Below, one piece after another: positions 12,353 to 25,500 of a stretch of 64,000 bases of DNA. The notes beneath the pieces were generated by a model, which searched no databases, had not been told where the DNA came from, and saw nothing but the letters and a program-made list of their open reading frames with translations. How positions within the stretch are numbered: position 1 is the stretch's first letter; every line of letters starts with the position of its first letter. The translations under genes were made by a program, and so were the position numbers. This DNA comes from Diospyros lotus (lineage: Eukaryota > Streptophyta > Magnoliopsida > Ericales > Ebenaceae), in NCBI RefSeq assembly GCF_014633365.1, contig NC_068338.1:12224616-12288615 (forward strand), read 5' to 3'.

Positions 12353-12600
12353 TGTAATAACCCGAGAGCCCAAGGTCAAGTCCAAGAAGGAACTCTAGAG
12401 AATCTAGTATATATCAAGGATATTAAGGAAGGAAACAACACCAGCTAGATACTTTTTGGGCTAAATGTGGATAAAGAACTCCCGGGTTTAACGTGCTTCA
12501 TCTAGGGTAGCTCAAGGATTGGTGACCCTTGGGAAGTTTGCGTAGGTTCATCTGGAAAAGTTGATATGGTTCTTCCTATCACTCAATGCGGGATGTTATA
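12353..12600 (+). mobile_element. Cassandra solo LTR with TSD GTGGC
   Basis: The segment starts TGTAATAACCCGAGAG and ends GGGATGTTATA. It is flanked on both sides by GTGGC (12348-12352 and 12601-12605). It aligns along its whole length with the two LTRs of the full Cassandra at 62706-63368. It also keeps a 5S rRNA-like core: a block resembling AACTCCCGGGTTTAACGTGC, then GGATTGGTGACCC, then TTGGGAAG. It has more substitutions in the 5S part than the full copy. It interrupts the Tat-like gag-pro just after the conserved gag C-terminal motif. Confidence 0.9.
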
Positions 12601-13715
12601 GTGGCCTTCTCTGACCAAGTGCTCGATCTGGTCTTTTAAGGCGACACATTCTTCGGTTTTGTACTCGAACATGCAATGATAATCACATCGCGTGCTAATG
12701 TCGGTGTTACCGGAGGAAGGTTGTTAGTCCAAGGTGTCTGGGAGTGGGATTATCCTCAAGTTGTAAACCTCTTGGAGAATTCGATCTTGGCTTGTCATGA
12801 GGGGAGTGTAGGTATCATAGCGTAATCAAGGTGGTACAAGGAGCAAGGCTAGCTCCCTTAGTCCCCTGTAGCAGTCTTTGTTGTCTTATCTTCGGTTGGA
12901 GTCTCTCTCGAGATTGCGTTATTGTTCAGTAGGAGGCCTCGGCTGGTGGGTTAGTTGTGGTCGAGCTTGCGACTAGGTGTTTCCATGCCTGGCAACCAAC
13001 GTTTCCTCCATATTTATGTAGCCCAAGTTAGCGGGGGGATTTCGGGCCAGCGAATCGGCGAAGGGGCTTACTTTCAGCCCAGCCATAATGGCATGCAAGG
13101 AAACCGTCAGGTTGAGGTCCCTGATCTGGATGGCATCCTAATGAAATCTATTTAGGAGTGTCTACTTCAAGTTAATGAGATTAGCCGGTATTTTTCGATG
13201 AGCTCAGCTTGTAGAAAAATGGGTGAGGAAGCGAGTGGCTAACTTGGAGAAGTCGTGGATGGAGTTTGGCTCCAAGAAGAGAACCACAACATGGTCAACT
13301 TCTTCAACATGATGCGAAATGATCGGCACATGATTGGATCCGTACCTCCACTCAGTAGCATCGCGACATTGAACATGGTAAGGTGCTCCTGAGGATCAGT
13401 TGTGATGTCATATGGCTCCAAGGTGTTGGGAAGGCAAAAGGACAACCATGATGAACTCTGAGAAGAGATGGCTTGAAGAATATAGGGTGTAGAAGGTGTA
13501 TGGGTAGCTTGATGGTGTTGGTGGCGACTACCCTCTGTGTCGTAGTCAACCCATTCGCTGCGTTGGTCAGGCTGCTGATTTTGGGTTAACTCAGCAACTT
13601 GGTTTTGAAGCTGTTGGACAGTCTGGAGGAGGACCTCCATGACAGATGGGTTTTGTGGGGGGTGGTTGGTGGCATCTGGCTCTTGGTTGGGGACGCTTCT
13701 AGTTCGCACCATGGG
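12601..13715 (-). pseudogene. Gypsy (Tat-like) gag, broken
   Basis: Read from 13712 on the minus strand: an N-terminal region with a QxxNQVAELTQNQQ coiled segment, then the gag core LEPYDITTDPQEHL, MLLSGGTDPIMCRSF and WFSSW. After a frameshift this continues as FSDLATRFLTHFS and NPPANLGY. Near 12640 it closes with a C-x3-H-like tail (YKTEECVALKDQIEHLV). This order is that of Retrotrans_gag proteins (PF03732) in plant Tat elements, which form the virus-like particle. Stops and frameshifts make it a pseudogene. The Cassandra solo LTR sits right after the closing motif. Confidence 0.8.
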
Positions 13716-13775
13716 AAGGTGATAAGATCGGCTTGAAAGGTTCTAGTGAGATTATGGGGTAGGTAAGTTTTACCG

Positions 13776-13796
13776 GGCCCCATGGTGGGCGCTAGA
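13776..13796 (-). other. Primer-binding site of the Tat-like element
   Basis: Immediately inside the LTR, the minus strand reads TCTAGCGCCCACCATGGGGC. This has the form of the TGGCGCC-type tRNA primer-binding sites of plant gypsy elements. Confidence 0.55.
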
Positions 13797-14202
13797 TGTT
13801 CTTTCCAGCCCAAATGAATGGTCGGACCGAGGCTTGCAACGGCAAGGGATGAACTCCGGCAATCGATCCATCGGGGGGTGGCGGGCACCTACAAACACTC
13901 TGACACTCAAGTGAATAAGAGAGTAAACGAGTAAAGTATCAGTAGGCTCAAGAAGAGAACATACCTTGGCTCTGAAGAGAGTTGGTTTATATAGAAATAT
14001 GAGAGATCCTCTTGCATGTATGCATGCGTTTGTAGGGTGATGGGACTTGGATATCCAATGCCGATTGGGTTTCCTGATGATAGTATGGTATCGATAAAAC
14101 GCTCATTAATGTGGATATGATCCGTCATTAATGAAGATATGATCTGCTATTAATGAAAATGAGATTTTGAGTAGGCGCGGGAATACCCATCATGCAGTTA
14201 CA
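13797..14202 (-). mobile_element. 5' LTR of the Tat-like element (406 bp)
   Basis: The segment is bounded by TG (13797) and CA (14202). It has a TATA box (CTATATAAACC) at ~13997-13987 on the minus strand and is followed on that strand by the primer-binding site and gag. The matching 3' LTR is not in the window because the element is cut at 11503. The flank at 14203 begins ATGAT, with nothing to compare it to. Confidence 0.65.
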
Positions 14203-15353
14203 ATGATACTGTTATAGGTTAGCGCATGGCCAAGATCAAGCCGCGGGCCTAGGGCCAAGATCGGACCAGGGCTGAGAGTCGAGATTTGGGCCTTGGGCCA
14301 AGGGTTGGGCTGATACGGTCCATTTATTATAATTTATACATATGTAACGTGCATGGCTTGTGCAATTGTAGGGGGGGGGGGAGGGCCCGCATGCCCCACA
14401 CACACATGCCCGCGCCACCTTACGCGGCCGCACGGCCATGTGGCCTCACATGCGCCTGCTGCCTGGTGCCTGCTGCCTGCTGTGACCTTCACCTGTGCGC
14501 CTGCTGCCACTTGGGACCTTAACACTCACTCCGTCAATATATAGGCTATCGGCACATCGTGTACTCACTCACTCGGTTATTGTGATGTCTGCCACTTTTT
14601 TGGTTAATTGCGGATTGTTCACCCCGTGAGTTTGGCCACTGTGGATGCTTTGTTTATTCCACCAAGAGACACCACCTGCCTTCACGCGAATTTAGCCCAG
14701 CCTTTTGCAGTGCTTCAGGTATTCTTTTACACACCGAGAGACTGCGTTTAATTAATACCGAGAGAGTCACTCGGTTGTTTTGTTCACACGTGAGCCATCC
14801 ACTCCGTCGGTTTGCATTGCTTGCACGTGACCCCACTTGGCTTTGTCCTGACCCTTTTCGTCTACTCTGACTCGAATTAATTTTTCGACCCATCTTCATA
14901 ACTTGGCCCATCCTTTTCGGTTGTAATTGTAAACCCATTTTATAACCTCCGGATTTGCCGCCGATTATTTTCCACAACAACTCCCATTGTTCAAATTGTT
15001 CTGTTTCTCTATACCTGAATGTGTATTTTGCGTAATCAATTTTTTGTTGTTGATGTAATATTTAAATATCTATTTTATTTAAAATCTCAATTTATTGTTT
15101 TTTAAACGTATTTTCTGACTCACCACCAAATCCCACGGTGGAGCTGAGAAGGAAGTGGCAGTGCAATGCACAAAATAGATCTTAAAAATTTCTTTCCTTC
15201 ATAATTGCACTAAACAAACAAACGATCAGTTTAAGCTTCATGGCTGCGAGCTAATTTGACATTTTTCTGCGTATAAAATAAAATTGTTTCCTCCTAGCAA
15301 GAAATAGAAAAAAAAAATGTTTTTCCTGGAAAAAAAAAACTAAGAAAATAACA
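14203..15353. other. Intergenic stretch, GC-rich patch then AT-rich
   Basis: 14203-14540 holds repeated 'gggccaag' phrases, a run of 12 G's at ~14370, and a GC-rich patch (14383-14515) like the one in the family C LTRs, so it is probably an LTR scrap. 14540-15353 shows 'accgagaga' and 'cactcggtt' phrases but no domain, no TSD and no credible gene. Overlapping open frames on both strands at 14236-14544 come from the GC-rich composition. Confidence 0.4.
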
Positions 15354-15757
15354 TTTATTGACCACCGAACATACCCTACCTCACTCCGCAATATGGAGTC
15401 TTTCTGGAATGCCAACCTGAATTAACCCGTGTCAGTTACATTCCGTACGTACTCAAATATAATTAAATTAGAATCCACCAAAATACTGAATATAACAAGC
15501 TAAACAACTCCCACCTGCATGCATATTCTTTTGCCAGACTATCTTCGGTTCAGTTTGGTTCAATCCAGTTCGGTTCGGTTCGATTTGGATCGAAAAATTA
15601 AAACCAACAAAGCAACCAACCAACCCACTATTGAAAACATAACATAACAAAATCTAAATCTGTCCTAACCAGCAAAAGTAAGAAGGCAAAGAAAAGAAAA
15701 GCAAAGCAGAATATCATCCATCACCCAAGCCGACCGAAGGTCTCAACTCAAGTAGCT
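15354..15757 (-). terminator. 3' UTR and candidate poly(A) signal of host gene
   Basis: An AATAAA is found on the minus strand at 15359-15354, about 400 bases after the stop codon. No closer canonical signal was seen. The region includes a run of GGTTCAGTTTGGTTC-like units at 15545-15590, a simple repeat common in plant DNA. The true cleavage site cannot be told from sequence alone. Confidence 0.4.
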
Positions 15758-16511
15758 TCACACTCCCGGCTTCCGCAGCTCTTCTGCTCCATGGGCGAAG
15801 TGGCACCTCTCCCCGAAGGTACAAGATCCTTTCGCAAAGTTGTCGCACAGTTTTGTCTTGAAGTTGCTTGCAGGACCAAAGCCTCCCATCCCAGGGTTTT
15901 TTGCCGGAGGTCCAGACGCTGAACCAATGTTCACAATGAGCTCCCGAACCATTGCGCTGGCTTGCTTGATCTGATCGAATGTTCCTTCCAGCTCAATGTT
16001 CCTTAGGTTCGGGTCCGACTCGTGCTCTCTAATGGAAAGCTTTGCACCTGTCAGTCGGCAAATTTGCTTAGAGTTTACACCGCTCTTGCCAATGATAGCC
16101 CCAGCCAGTGATGCATCAACGCTGATCTTAGCAGTGGCAGAAGCACCAAAGCTTGCCGCAGCTGCAAGACCTGGTGCTTGTGCCTCCATCCGACCACCCA
16201 ACCTGCCTCCCATTGGGCCCATGCCATGAGGATCTTCATGCGATGGAATTGTTGGCTTGCCAAGCTCCCATTCACCATGAGCAAAATGGCATTTGTCCCC
16301 AAACTTGCAGCCTTCAGCTGTGTTGTATTTGTTACACATACGGGTCTTGACGGGGTTTGATGGAGCATCTGGAAAGGATGGAGGAGCAACCAGATTTCTG
16401 GGAGCTGATGGAAGAGCAGGATTGCTGCCAAGCATCTGAGTCACAGCTTTAATACCACCAGGAACATAATGCAAAAAATGGCATCCCTCCCCAAATGGGC
16501 AACCTGAAGTA
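15758..16511 (-). CDS. KHZ1/2-like: Host gene exon 3 (last coding exon)
   Basis: The acceptor is TATGCAG before 16511. The exon begins with the third base of a Ser codon and runs open to the stop at 15758. It encodes residues 48-298: the end of finger 1, finger 2, the KH domain and finger 3. The open frame extends to 16522 and beyond into intron 2, but the family's KPC-KFFS lead-in is absent there and is instead found in exon 2. Confidence 0.93.
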
Positions 16512-19500
16512 CTGCATACCAAGAAAAGACCAAATGGATGAGAACCGGATCACATGCCAGAAATAAAAGCCCATGCCAGTCCCAGAAGATAAAACTACTG
16601 CTCAAGTATACATAGCTGGTCAACACATTTAAGGTATTGATACCACAGCAACTGATGAGGGAAAGGTCGGAAAGAAACTGGAAGAAGAGTATAATAAACA
16701 TGCCCATAACCTTAGTATACAGGATTGACGTCTTCCCAAGCCAATAGTGATTTTGTAACAACTCATATGAACTAAAAGCAGATGTAATTTCCAGATAAGT
16801 CAACTATAGAAGGATAAAAAAAAGTAACATGGACCGTAAATTTCCAAGGGTCAAAGCCCAGATGGAAAATATTGGTTCAAATAATGACAACAATAAATAG
16901 GATTCAATGAGTTTGTGTTCTTCTATCTAAGCAGCAGCAGCACCTTCACGTTTTTTCTTTTCTATTTTAACAAATCAACTCGCCTCCATGTTTCATGCAC
17001 CATCTTTAAGTGTAGCAAAAGGGAGAACTCATTGAATCCTGGTTCTCAGGTTCGAATCCTCCCCCAGCGCAGCTGCTGGTGGATTATACCCGGGTTTACT
17101 CCTCGTCACTGAAGGGGTCAGGTGGCGGGGCGCCCACAAGGGGGCGTAATCCCAAAAGGGAGAACTCATTAACTGCCCACGAGGCTCTAGAAGTCTACTC
17201 ACACATTTTGGAGTTTCTAAGGGAGGAAAGAAACAGAAGTGAAATGACATTTGAACCTCTTACACTCAAACCTATAAAAATATTACTGAAATACACCAAG
17301 TTGGTTCAGTAAGAAAAGTCATCAATCCATTGAAGAAATTTCATTCACTTCAGACAAATGCACCTCCAAGAGCACAAAACATTCACTCCACCTGCCACTA
17401 GCCCAACAACCAGGCTCCCCACTTCTGTTAATAGTTTGGTCTCCTCCATGGCCACTAATAATCCACCACCAACTCTGCCAACCCAACAAAAGTGAAAGGA
17501 GCTGTATCCATTGAGTTGTTTATTAAAGGGAAATGCTATACCCATAAACAAGTTTGACAAACAACCCTCACAAACTGGTATGGCACACACAAGTTCATAA
17601 TAGCTCCTACCCAAATTCATAATAGTCCTACCTAAAATTAACAAATAAATCTACACACTAAATCTACTATGAACTATTGTTAATTTTGGATATAACTATT
17701 GTGAATTTGGGTAGAGCTATTATAAACTTACGTTTGCCACATCAATTTGTGATAGTTGTTTGTCAAACTTGTTTATGGGTATAGCATTTCCCTTTATTAA
17801 AAACATATAGTACCACCTATGTCATTTAATGAAATACATCCCAAGTATCAGTCGGCTAGCACATTAGGACATTACCACCATATCATCACCACTAACCACT
17901 CTTGAGAACCACCATCACAATGTCACCTGCACCATCATCTCCACATATCAACCCAACAAGCACATGTTGGCCCACGGTCTTCCTAGCTATCACCATTGCC
18001 ATCACCACTAATACTGCCACTGTAATCTTTTTTTTTTAAAAAACAAAAAGTAACTTCTACTCTCTACACAGTAACTGAATTACAAAAGCCACAAATGGCA
18101 AACCCATCAGTGAACATGTAAAAATGTGTTGAATGTGGTCTAGAGCATGACAATACATAGAAACAAGAAAAGAGAAATTCTAAACAATCTCATAAAGAGA
18201 GGACTTATTAAGTGCTCATTTGGTATTACAGTGAAATTTCTGCAGTTGTAATAATCACTTCTGTAAAAATTGCTTTTATAAAAATCACTTTAAAAGGAAA
18301 GCAGTTTAATGTTTGGCCTGATCATCAGAGAAACGCTTTCAGTGTTATTATTGTGTTTGGCTCATCATTAAAAAAGGTGTATTTCTAACAATAAAATTAC
18401 CAGAAAGGGCATTTGACAAAAATGTTTATGAGATTAATAATATTTGATAAATATAATGTTGCAATTTTAAATGTTTATTGGGGGTAAATTTTTCCAAAAT
18501 AATTTTATTTTCTGCTTGTACTTTTGCTTTACAGAAAAATCTGTAAATTTCTGCCTCTACTTTATAACAAAAACAGCTTTCTCTGTCAGTAAAAGCACTT
18601 CTGTAATTTGGGCCAAACACCACAAAAAACTGAAAAGTGCTTTCGTTCTGATAGAAGCACTTTTTGCCTTCTCACCGCACAGGCAAACAGGCCTAAATAG
18701 CTTTCCTTAACAAGTAATTGCTATTGGTCTAAGTAATGCATCAAAGTAAAGTTATTGGTTTCAGATTGGTTGTTCCCTCCCTTTTCTAAGGATTGGAGTT
18801 TTCTTCTTTTCTAAGTTGGGTTGGATTGGTGCTGGTAACGTCTATAGGAATTTCTATCCACTGGAGAAATAAGATGTTCCCGGTTTATGCAAATGCTACA
18901 ACAGCATAAAGGGATAGGAAAGATGGTGGATGAGTGATTACGGTGGGAAAGGGTAGAGTTGGTGCCAGTGCAGGGGACTGGGGGGATCATGTGGGTTGCT
19001 CATGGTCATGGGGCTATATCAACAGAGGGATAAAAAAAAGGGAAAAGACACAGTGCTGCTGGAAGTGGCGGGTAATTGTTTTGGTAACTGACAGAAGAGC
19101 CAAAGGGAGCAGAAATCCAGTGACCCAGTGCTGCTAATGGTCAGCACAAGGAACAGAATACTTAAAACTGGGGCAGGACAGGTAGACAGATGAGATGAGT
19201 GGGGCAAGAGAATAATGGAACAGGTGTTGCGGTAGTAAATTACGACAGTAGTGATTGTGTAGCTTTGACAGACCAAGAATGTTAAATTTGGGGCAGTGAG
19301 GAGAAATGAGTGCACATGGGCATACAAATGTTGAAGTTGGTTTCCTACTGCAGCCCATTTTGATGCAAGACAGGAAATTTGTTTGGATAGCAAGGTTGCT
19401 TAGATCTTTTATTATTATGGGCACTTCTTGTCAAATTAAGAATCTCAGACATGAGCTAGATTTCATTGAATGAATAGAATAGCCAGAATGGGGAAATCTA

Positions 19501-22500
19501 ATATTAAACCACAGAGGAAATGCAATTCCCAGAACCAATGGAGGAAGACATATTAGGTATTAATCTTATGGGTTATAGATCTAATTTCCCCTATACAAAT
19601 ATAACAATGAGGAACCTCAACAACAAAACAAAGAAAAATAACTTTATTTTCTTCACAAACAATTCAAGTAATTCACAGCATGCTCAGTAGTTCAAATGTC
19701 TATAAAAAGTTAATATTGGCAGCATGTATTTGTTAGATGCTTTTCCATGAACTTCTCTCCGCATACTATAAAAAAACACAACCTAAGATTACAAGGATAA
19801 ACAAACATGAAAGTACTAAATTTGCTTTTAGTGACAAGATAAAGCATAAACCTTTTTTTCAATATAAAAAATATGCCATACCCCATTTGTCCAAAGATAT
19901 TGACACAACATTTACATCATTTTTCAATGGAGGAGAGCATTAAGTTCCATTGTCATGCTATTTGATGCAATCAAAATAATACAAGATCCATGTAAAGACA
20001 GGTATTAATCATATAAACTTTACCGGGAGTCTTTGGTCTTTTCTTGCTACATTAAGAGTTTTAGAGGATTAAAGGAAGGATTTTTTTAATGGTATTAGGT
20101 TGTTCACATATTTCAATTACCTTTTTCTTTTTTAACAATCTCATGAAACCTATAAATTGGCCTCATTGATGAAACACAAAATAGACTTCATACTTGGAAG
20201 AGGTTAACTTTCATCCTCGTTTCTCATTCTTCTATTCTCATTTATTTCCAGCCTTTTTCTTCTCCTTTCCCTTTTCTCTTTCTCTATCATCTGTTATTCT
20301 TATCCCCTCTATTTTCATATCCTCTCCATCCTCCTCTGTTGTCTCTTCCATTCTCCTCTCTATATATTGTCCTCTTTCTTTCTGCAGACTCCTTCTGTTG
20401 TCACTTCTACTTATTCTGGCTGGTGCTGTTCCTTCTCCCTGACAATTTCTCTTACCTCCTCTGTTCATTTCTGCTGCACCAGCTGCGTTTGTCTTTGCTA
20501 CTTGCTGCAGCATTTTTGGGGCAATATCACAATATTTGTAATCACCACTCATCTATAAAGGGAGGATGACCTATGAAATAATCCTAATATCAACTTATCT
20601 CGAGCCTCATCATCCAGCTATTCACATTGCCTTCAGTCACTTCTGGTTAAGCCATTCACGTTATTGCAAACCTGTGCTACATGGATTCTTTTGTTTCCCT
20701 TGTGCACCCCTAATTCACCAAATTAGTAAAAGATAAGGGTATGAGAATTCTGTCTGGCACCTGTCACCCACATTGGAAACTTGGATCTCTAAGAAATGAT
20801 GTCTGAAGAAAAAGCAGCTCATTTTTTATACTTATGAAAATTTGTCGAACTCTAAATTCATTTTATTTTCATGGATAACAATATCACTTTATTCTAGAAT
20901 ATTAAGCAATGCATCTAAGACTAACTATTTACCAAGACATCCATGTATCCATATCCAACTTTGGATACATAGCTAAAGTATATCCTATTGATGCAGTAAG
21001 TAAAAAGTGCAGGAACTAGGAAAGAAAAGAAGAGATTTACAAGAAGAAGCCGCCAGGGGGGGGGGGGGCAGAAGGGAAAATCATATTATTCAATCATCCA
21101 AACCTGAATAGAAGATGATATTATGTGCCTTATTTATAGGCAATGAAAAGATAAACCTGTCTAAAAGACTAACAACTAATCAAAATATGATTCTAATCTC
21201 TAAATCAAATATCTCTATCTAAACTTAAATCAAATATAATTCTATCATCTAAAAAACTATGATAAATCAAAACAGAACAAGATAAAACCTAATCTAAATC
21301 TAATTACTAAAATTAAAATAGAAAACATATCAAAATATCCCTATCACCTATGGTTAAGGGTTTAGGAAGGTCAGACGTGGACACACACCCTCAACTGATA
21401 CTTGTACCTAAATCCAACATAACATGGTCATCAATGCCTAATAAATTGATACTGAGTAGCATTAAATCTTCAAAAGGATACCAAATAGCCTTCTGGAGAT
21501 TAGAAGTGACTTGTGAAAGGTTTCTAATTCTGCAAATGTCTCAGTTTGCATTGCAAGTTATAGTTAACGGTTCCACGGTTTAATTTAAGGTGCAAGTCCA
21601 ACTCTGGGAGAGAAGATACTCATACAAATAACAGGTCCCATTCCAATATTTACAATTAGAACATTTATCAACCAGTAATTGGCATAATATAAATAGATAA
21701 AAAATAGTGAGAATCTACCGTTTGAGTCTCAGCCATTGATACTATAGTCATACTAAGCAATACTGATTTAACAGGACAACTAATTCTAACATTCTACTAC
21801 ATCAGAGATTTCCAAAGCAGCACAAGCACCAAGACCAACCAAAAGTAAGACAATCAAAACAGCATGTCTTGAAGCAAGATAAGAACAGACAGTTAGAAAT
21901 ATCCAATGAAATTGCAAACATATTGATCGAGTAAAAAAAAGACAAACACAATAACCATATCAATTAAATAGTTACACTTGAGCTAAGTTTTACCAACGGT
22001 GAACTTCCTTTATCCTGAAAAAGGATGTCCCCACTATGTGAGAGCTGGGGGAGGATTATCTTTATACATAACTAATAACTTTACCCTTGCTTTGCAAAAA
22101 GGTTGTTTCCCAATAAATTTTGGCAACCTGAAGTTATGGTTGCTATGTGTCCAGAAATTCTTAAGAGTAATTCAGTAGCATCCAAGGACTAGAACACAAC
22201 ACATAATTGCTTTCACATTCCCAAAACAACCAGGCTTATTAAAGATCAATTAGGGTAGGTGTAAGTTATGGACAAAAGGAAAGCTTTCAAATTCAGGATT
22301 TTTAGAATAACACGCTTGTCTTCTCTTGTAATGTAGCCTATTTGTGGTGATGATAATAATAATAATGATAACAACAAAAACAACAGTAATAATAGAAAGT
22401 CAAATGCATAAATCATTATACACTACTCCTAAACTTACCCCTTGACCTTTATACATAATAGATAAGCTCAGTTGCATAAATCATAAAGGGCCATGTTTCT

Positions 22501-25500
22501 AGGTTTCATCGCACTCCATAATTTGTTTATGCTTGCAGTCTTGGATAACGCCAGACTTGTCTTTAAACAGTTGCAATTTGTGCTAAATGTGCAAATAAGT
22601 CATCAATCACATGACCAAAGCATATCATCCAACTTATCATGCCTGAAATGTGTACCTAACTCATTCTTCTGCAGGCCATCCATCAATCAATCATCTCAAC
22701 AAGACCCCTAGTTCCAATTTGATAAATTTCTACTAACATTAAAAATGCTGCAGATGATTCCAGATATAAGGTTGTCCTTTCAACAATATAAATAAAATGG
22801 TATATACGACAGAAATATTATTTGACAACCTACTAGCTCTGCTTGGTCATCAACCTTAACCTCACAATCCCACTGTTAGCCATCCTAGCAATACAAAATG
22901 CTTCAGTTCAGAGCATGTCACCTTTTCCCATTAGGTGTAGGTAGAAATTCCATTCCACATTGGTTTATGGTTATAACCATATACATGATCTTGCCCACAA
23001 GAAGTAAACCACTGGAAAACAGAACCCAATATGCTCAAAATATTAACTACAAATCAAAAAGATAGTGGCGTGAAGGGAGAACAGTGAGGAAGTGCAAGTT
23101 TATCAACTTTTTCTTCATAAGCTCCAAACAATTGGGAGATCAGACCTGTATGGGATCATTGTTTTATTAAATATTGTTCATCAAGGAATTAGGAGGCCAT
23201 GAAGCCCTTTTGAGTCCAATAATCTATGGGGGGGGAGGTATCATGGAGATTCAGAGGAAGTATCTGGGGCTCCAAAATCTCATAACAGAAATAAGACTGC
23301 ATGTCCATGCATGGTGTCATTAGCTCCCACCTTTCAGCAAGGCTCATGGACATGATTAGAGAAAATATTACGTGTGATATATTTGCTCTCTTTTCAAAAA
23401 AAAGTTCGAACATATGTGGTGGGCATCAGTGAATTTGCTTCAGTCTTCCAGAGGGTCATCAAAAGGGTTCCACTTTTTCTACTTTGTTTTGTATCTTGGT
23501 TATAGAAGGCATAATGACAGATGGGACTGCTTACACAGGGTAACAACAACAACAACATATCCAGCCTTTATCCCACTGTGGAGTCGGCTACATGAATTCT
23601 AGACTTCCATGTATTTCTGTCTTTTGTCATATCCTCATTTAGATCCATATATTTCACTGCTTACACAGGGTCTTCTATTAAAATTTTAAAATGAGCTACA
23701 TCTCTTCTTTGCCTGTGCCTTATTTGTATGCAATGGTACGACAATCTTTCAGCCATCTTCAAGACAACAGTAACATGATTTTTGTGTCCTCGGTGCTTTG
23801 AGGAAGTCCCTAGTCTGAGAATCAAGGAGGATAGAATTCAATCTCATAGGACATCTTCCATAATGAGACACAAGGTCCATATCAATTATCCTACTCGTCT
23901 TTAGGATTTCTCCTACAACTGTAATTTAAATTCAGGATGTAGTACTTAGTAGAGTGCACAAATGGACAGGGAGAGCCAAGTACTAGATAATTCCAACTAG
24001 AATGCTTCTATTGAGTTCAACATTAGGAGATAGTTTCAATCAAGGTGTAAACTAACCAAATCAAAAGGAGAGCTATTCTGTTCTTGTATCCACACAAGCA
24101 CGACCCAGATCGCAAACAAACCAGGAAATATGAATAGAACCAGAACTGACCAAGCATTAAGCAAAAGCCAATCATATTCTACAGAGATTTTTATTATGCA
24201 TAACTCACACTATAAACAATATTACACTCTTCTTGATGACTTATCAGAATGTTAAAAGACTTGTTTTTGATTGATATATCTTTGGCTTGTTATAGGATTG
24301 AACAAGTTCATCAAAACAAGGAGACGGCAATTCAGACAAGCTCAAAACTAAACCATTAGTCCCAAACAATAAAGTTGAACCCAGTCCATCCCATACCACG
24401 GTAAGTCCAAAAGACTGAAACCTCCAGATCAGTTCAGTTCAGTGCTCTATTAGAAAAATAAATCTGAACCTAGTTCATTCCATACCATGGTAGGTCCAAA
24501 AGACCGAAATCATTCCAGATCAGTTTAGTTCAAAGTTAGCTAACCTTCTGACACAGAGAGGCTTCATAGCCACAGGCATGGGTTGGAAAAGAGAACATCT
24601 ATCCAAAAGGTGCTAACCTTTTGTATAGCCTTCTTACCTACTTTATGTCCCCGCTTTAGGCTACAATGGAATTTTGTCTAGTGTAGGCTAGAAGATGAAA
24701 GATATCTATTTTAAAGTGGGAATAAGGAAAGAGAATAAGTTTTTGAATCAACATCGAAATGACTGTTTAAAATTAAAAGAAGTTTTTTTGCCACAACCGA
24801 ACAGCTAAATTTTAAGGCCCCAAGTGTTGGAGGAAACTGAATTTTGTCAGCCATTAATTAATTGCAATGCTGAGAGTTAAGTGGAGCTTCTAGATCTCCT
24901 ATATTCATTTCCTTGTTTCAGAGAGAGAGACAATGTGGATAAGTTGAAATTTTTGCAAGCCTAGTCATTTTGAGGTGACCTTCTTTTAGAAGTTTCAGTG
25001 AATCATATAGAGGCTTTATTCCCTAATGTGGACTCTTTCACTGCTCCTATGGTCATGTTCTTTGCTAGAACATTTATTCATTGCAATGCTTCTGACTAGT
25101 GATAATTTGATTTTGAGACAGAATTTTCTTATTCATTAGTGTTCTCTGTGTGCAACCCAAGGAGTAAATCTATTAATCATCTTCTTGTTGCTTTGACAAT
25201 TTGACAATTCAATGAACTCTTGGAAATTCAAAATTGTTTGGTTATATTAATGTTGCATATGGAGAGTACTGGAAAATTTGTTGACCATATTAAGGCAATT
25301 TAGTATTGTCCTGGGAGTTCCCTCAACATGTCAGGATCTCTTTTTGTGTTTGTTTATTTTGGAGAAGAGCTACAATTTCCAAAAGAAAAAACATGTGCTT
25401 TACTAAGACACAAGCCCTTTGATGGATCATTTGGAGTGAAAACAATAGGGTGTTTCAAGAAATAGAAGAGCCTTATTGTTCAAGTATAGCTTCTCTGTAT

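Noticed and set aside
14236..14544. Four overlapping open frames on both strands
   Set aside because: The GC-rich patch lacks stop codons by composition; products are low-complexity.
16075..16431. 118-residue minus-strand frame inside exon 3
   Set aside because: It is a shadow of the real KH/CCCH frame.
16441..16803. 120-residue minus-strand open frame
   Set aside because: It reads through the exon 3 acceptor into intron 2 in another frame and has no domain.
17040..17075. tRNA gene
   Set aside because: Only the B box matches; there is no A box or cloverleaf, and the segment has SINE-type flanking duplications.
19019..19424. Overlapping 124- and 96-residue minus frames in intron 2
   Set aside because: Two frames overlap, there is no recognisable motif, and they lie in an intron with no splice signals that would add them.
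20238..20552. 104-residue K/E/R-rich minus frame
   Set aside because: It results from the pyrimidine-rich tract; low complexity.
21057..21068. Run of G's (also one at ~14370) as a functional G-quadruplex
   Set aside because: A single uninterrupted G-run is as likely to be slippage or a base-calling error; there is no multi-run pattern.
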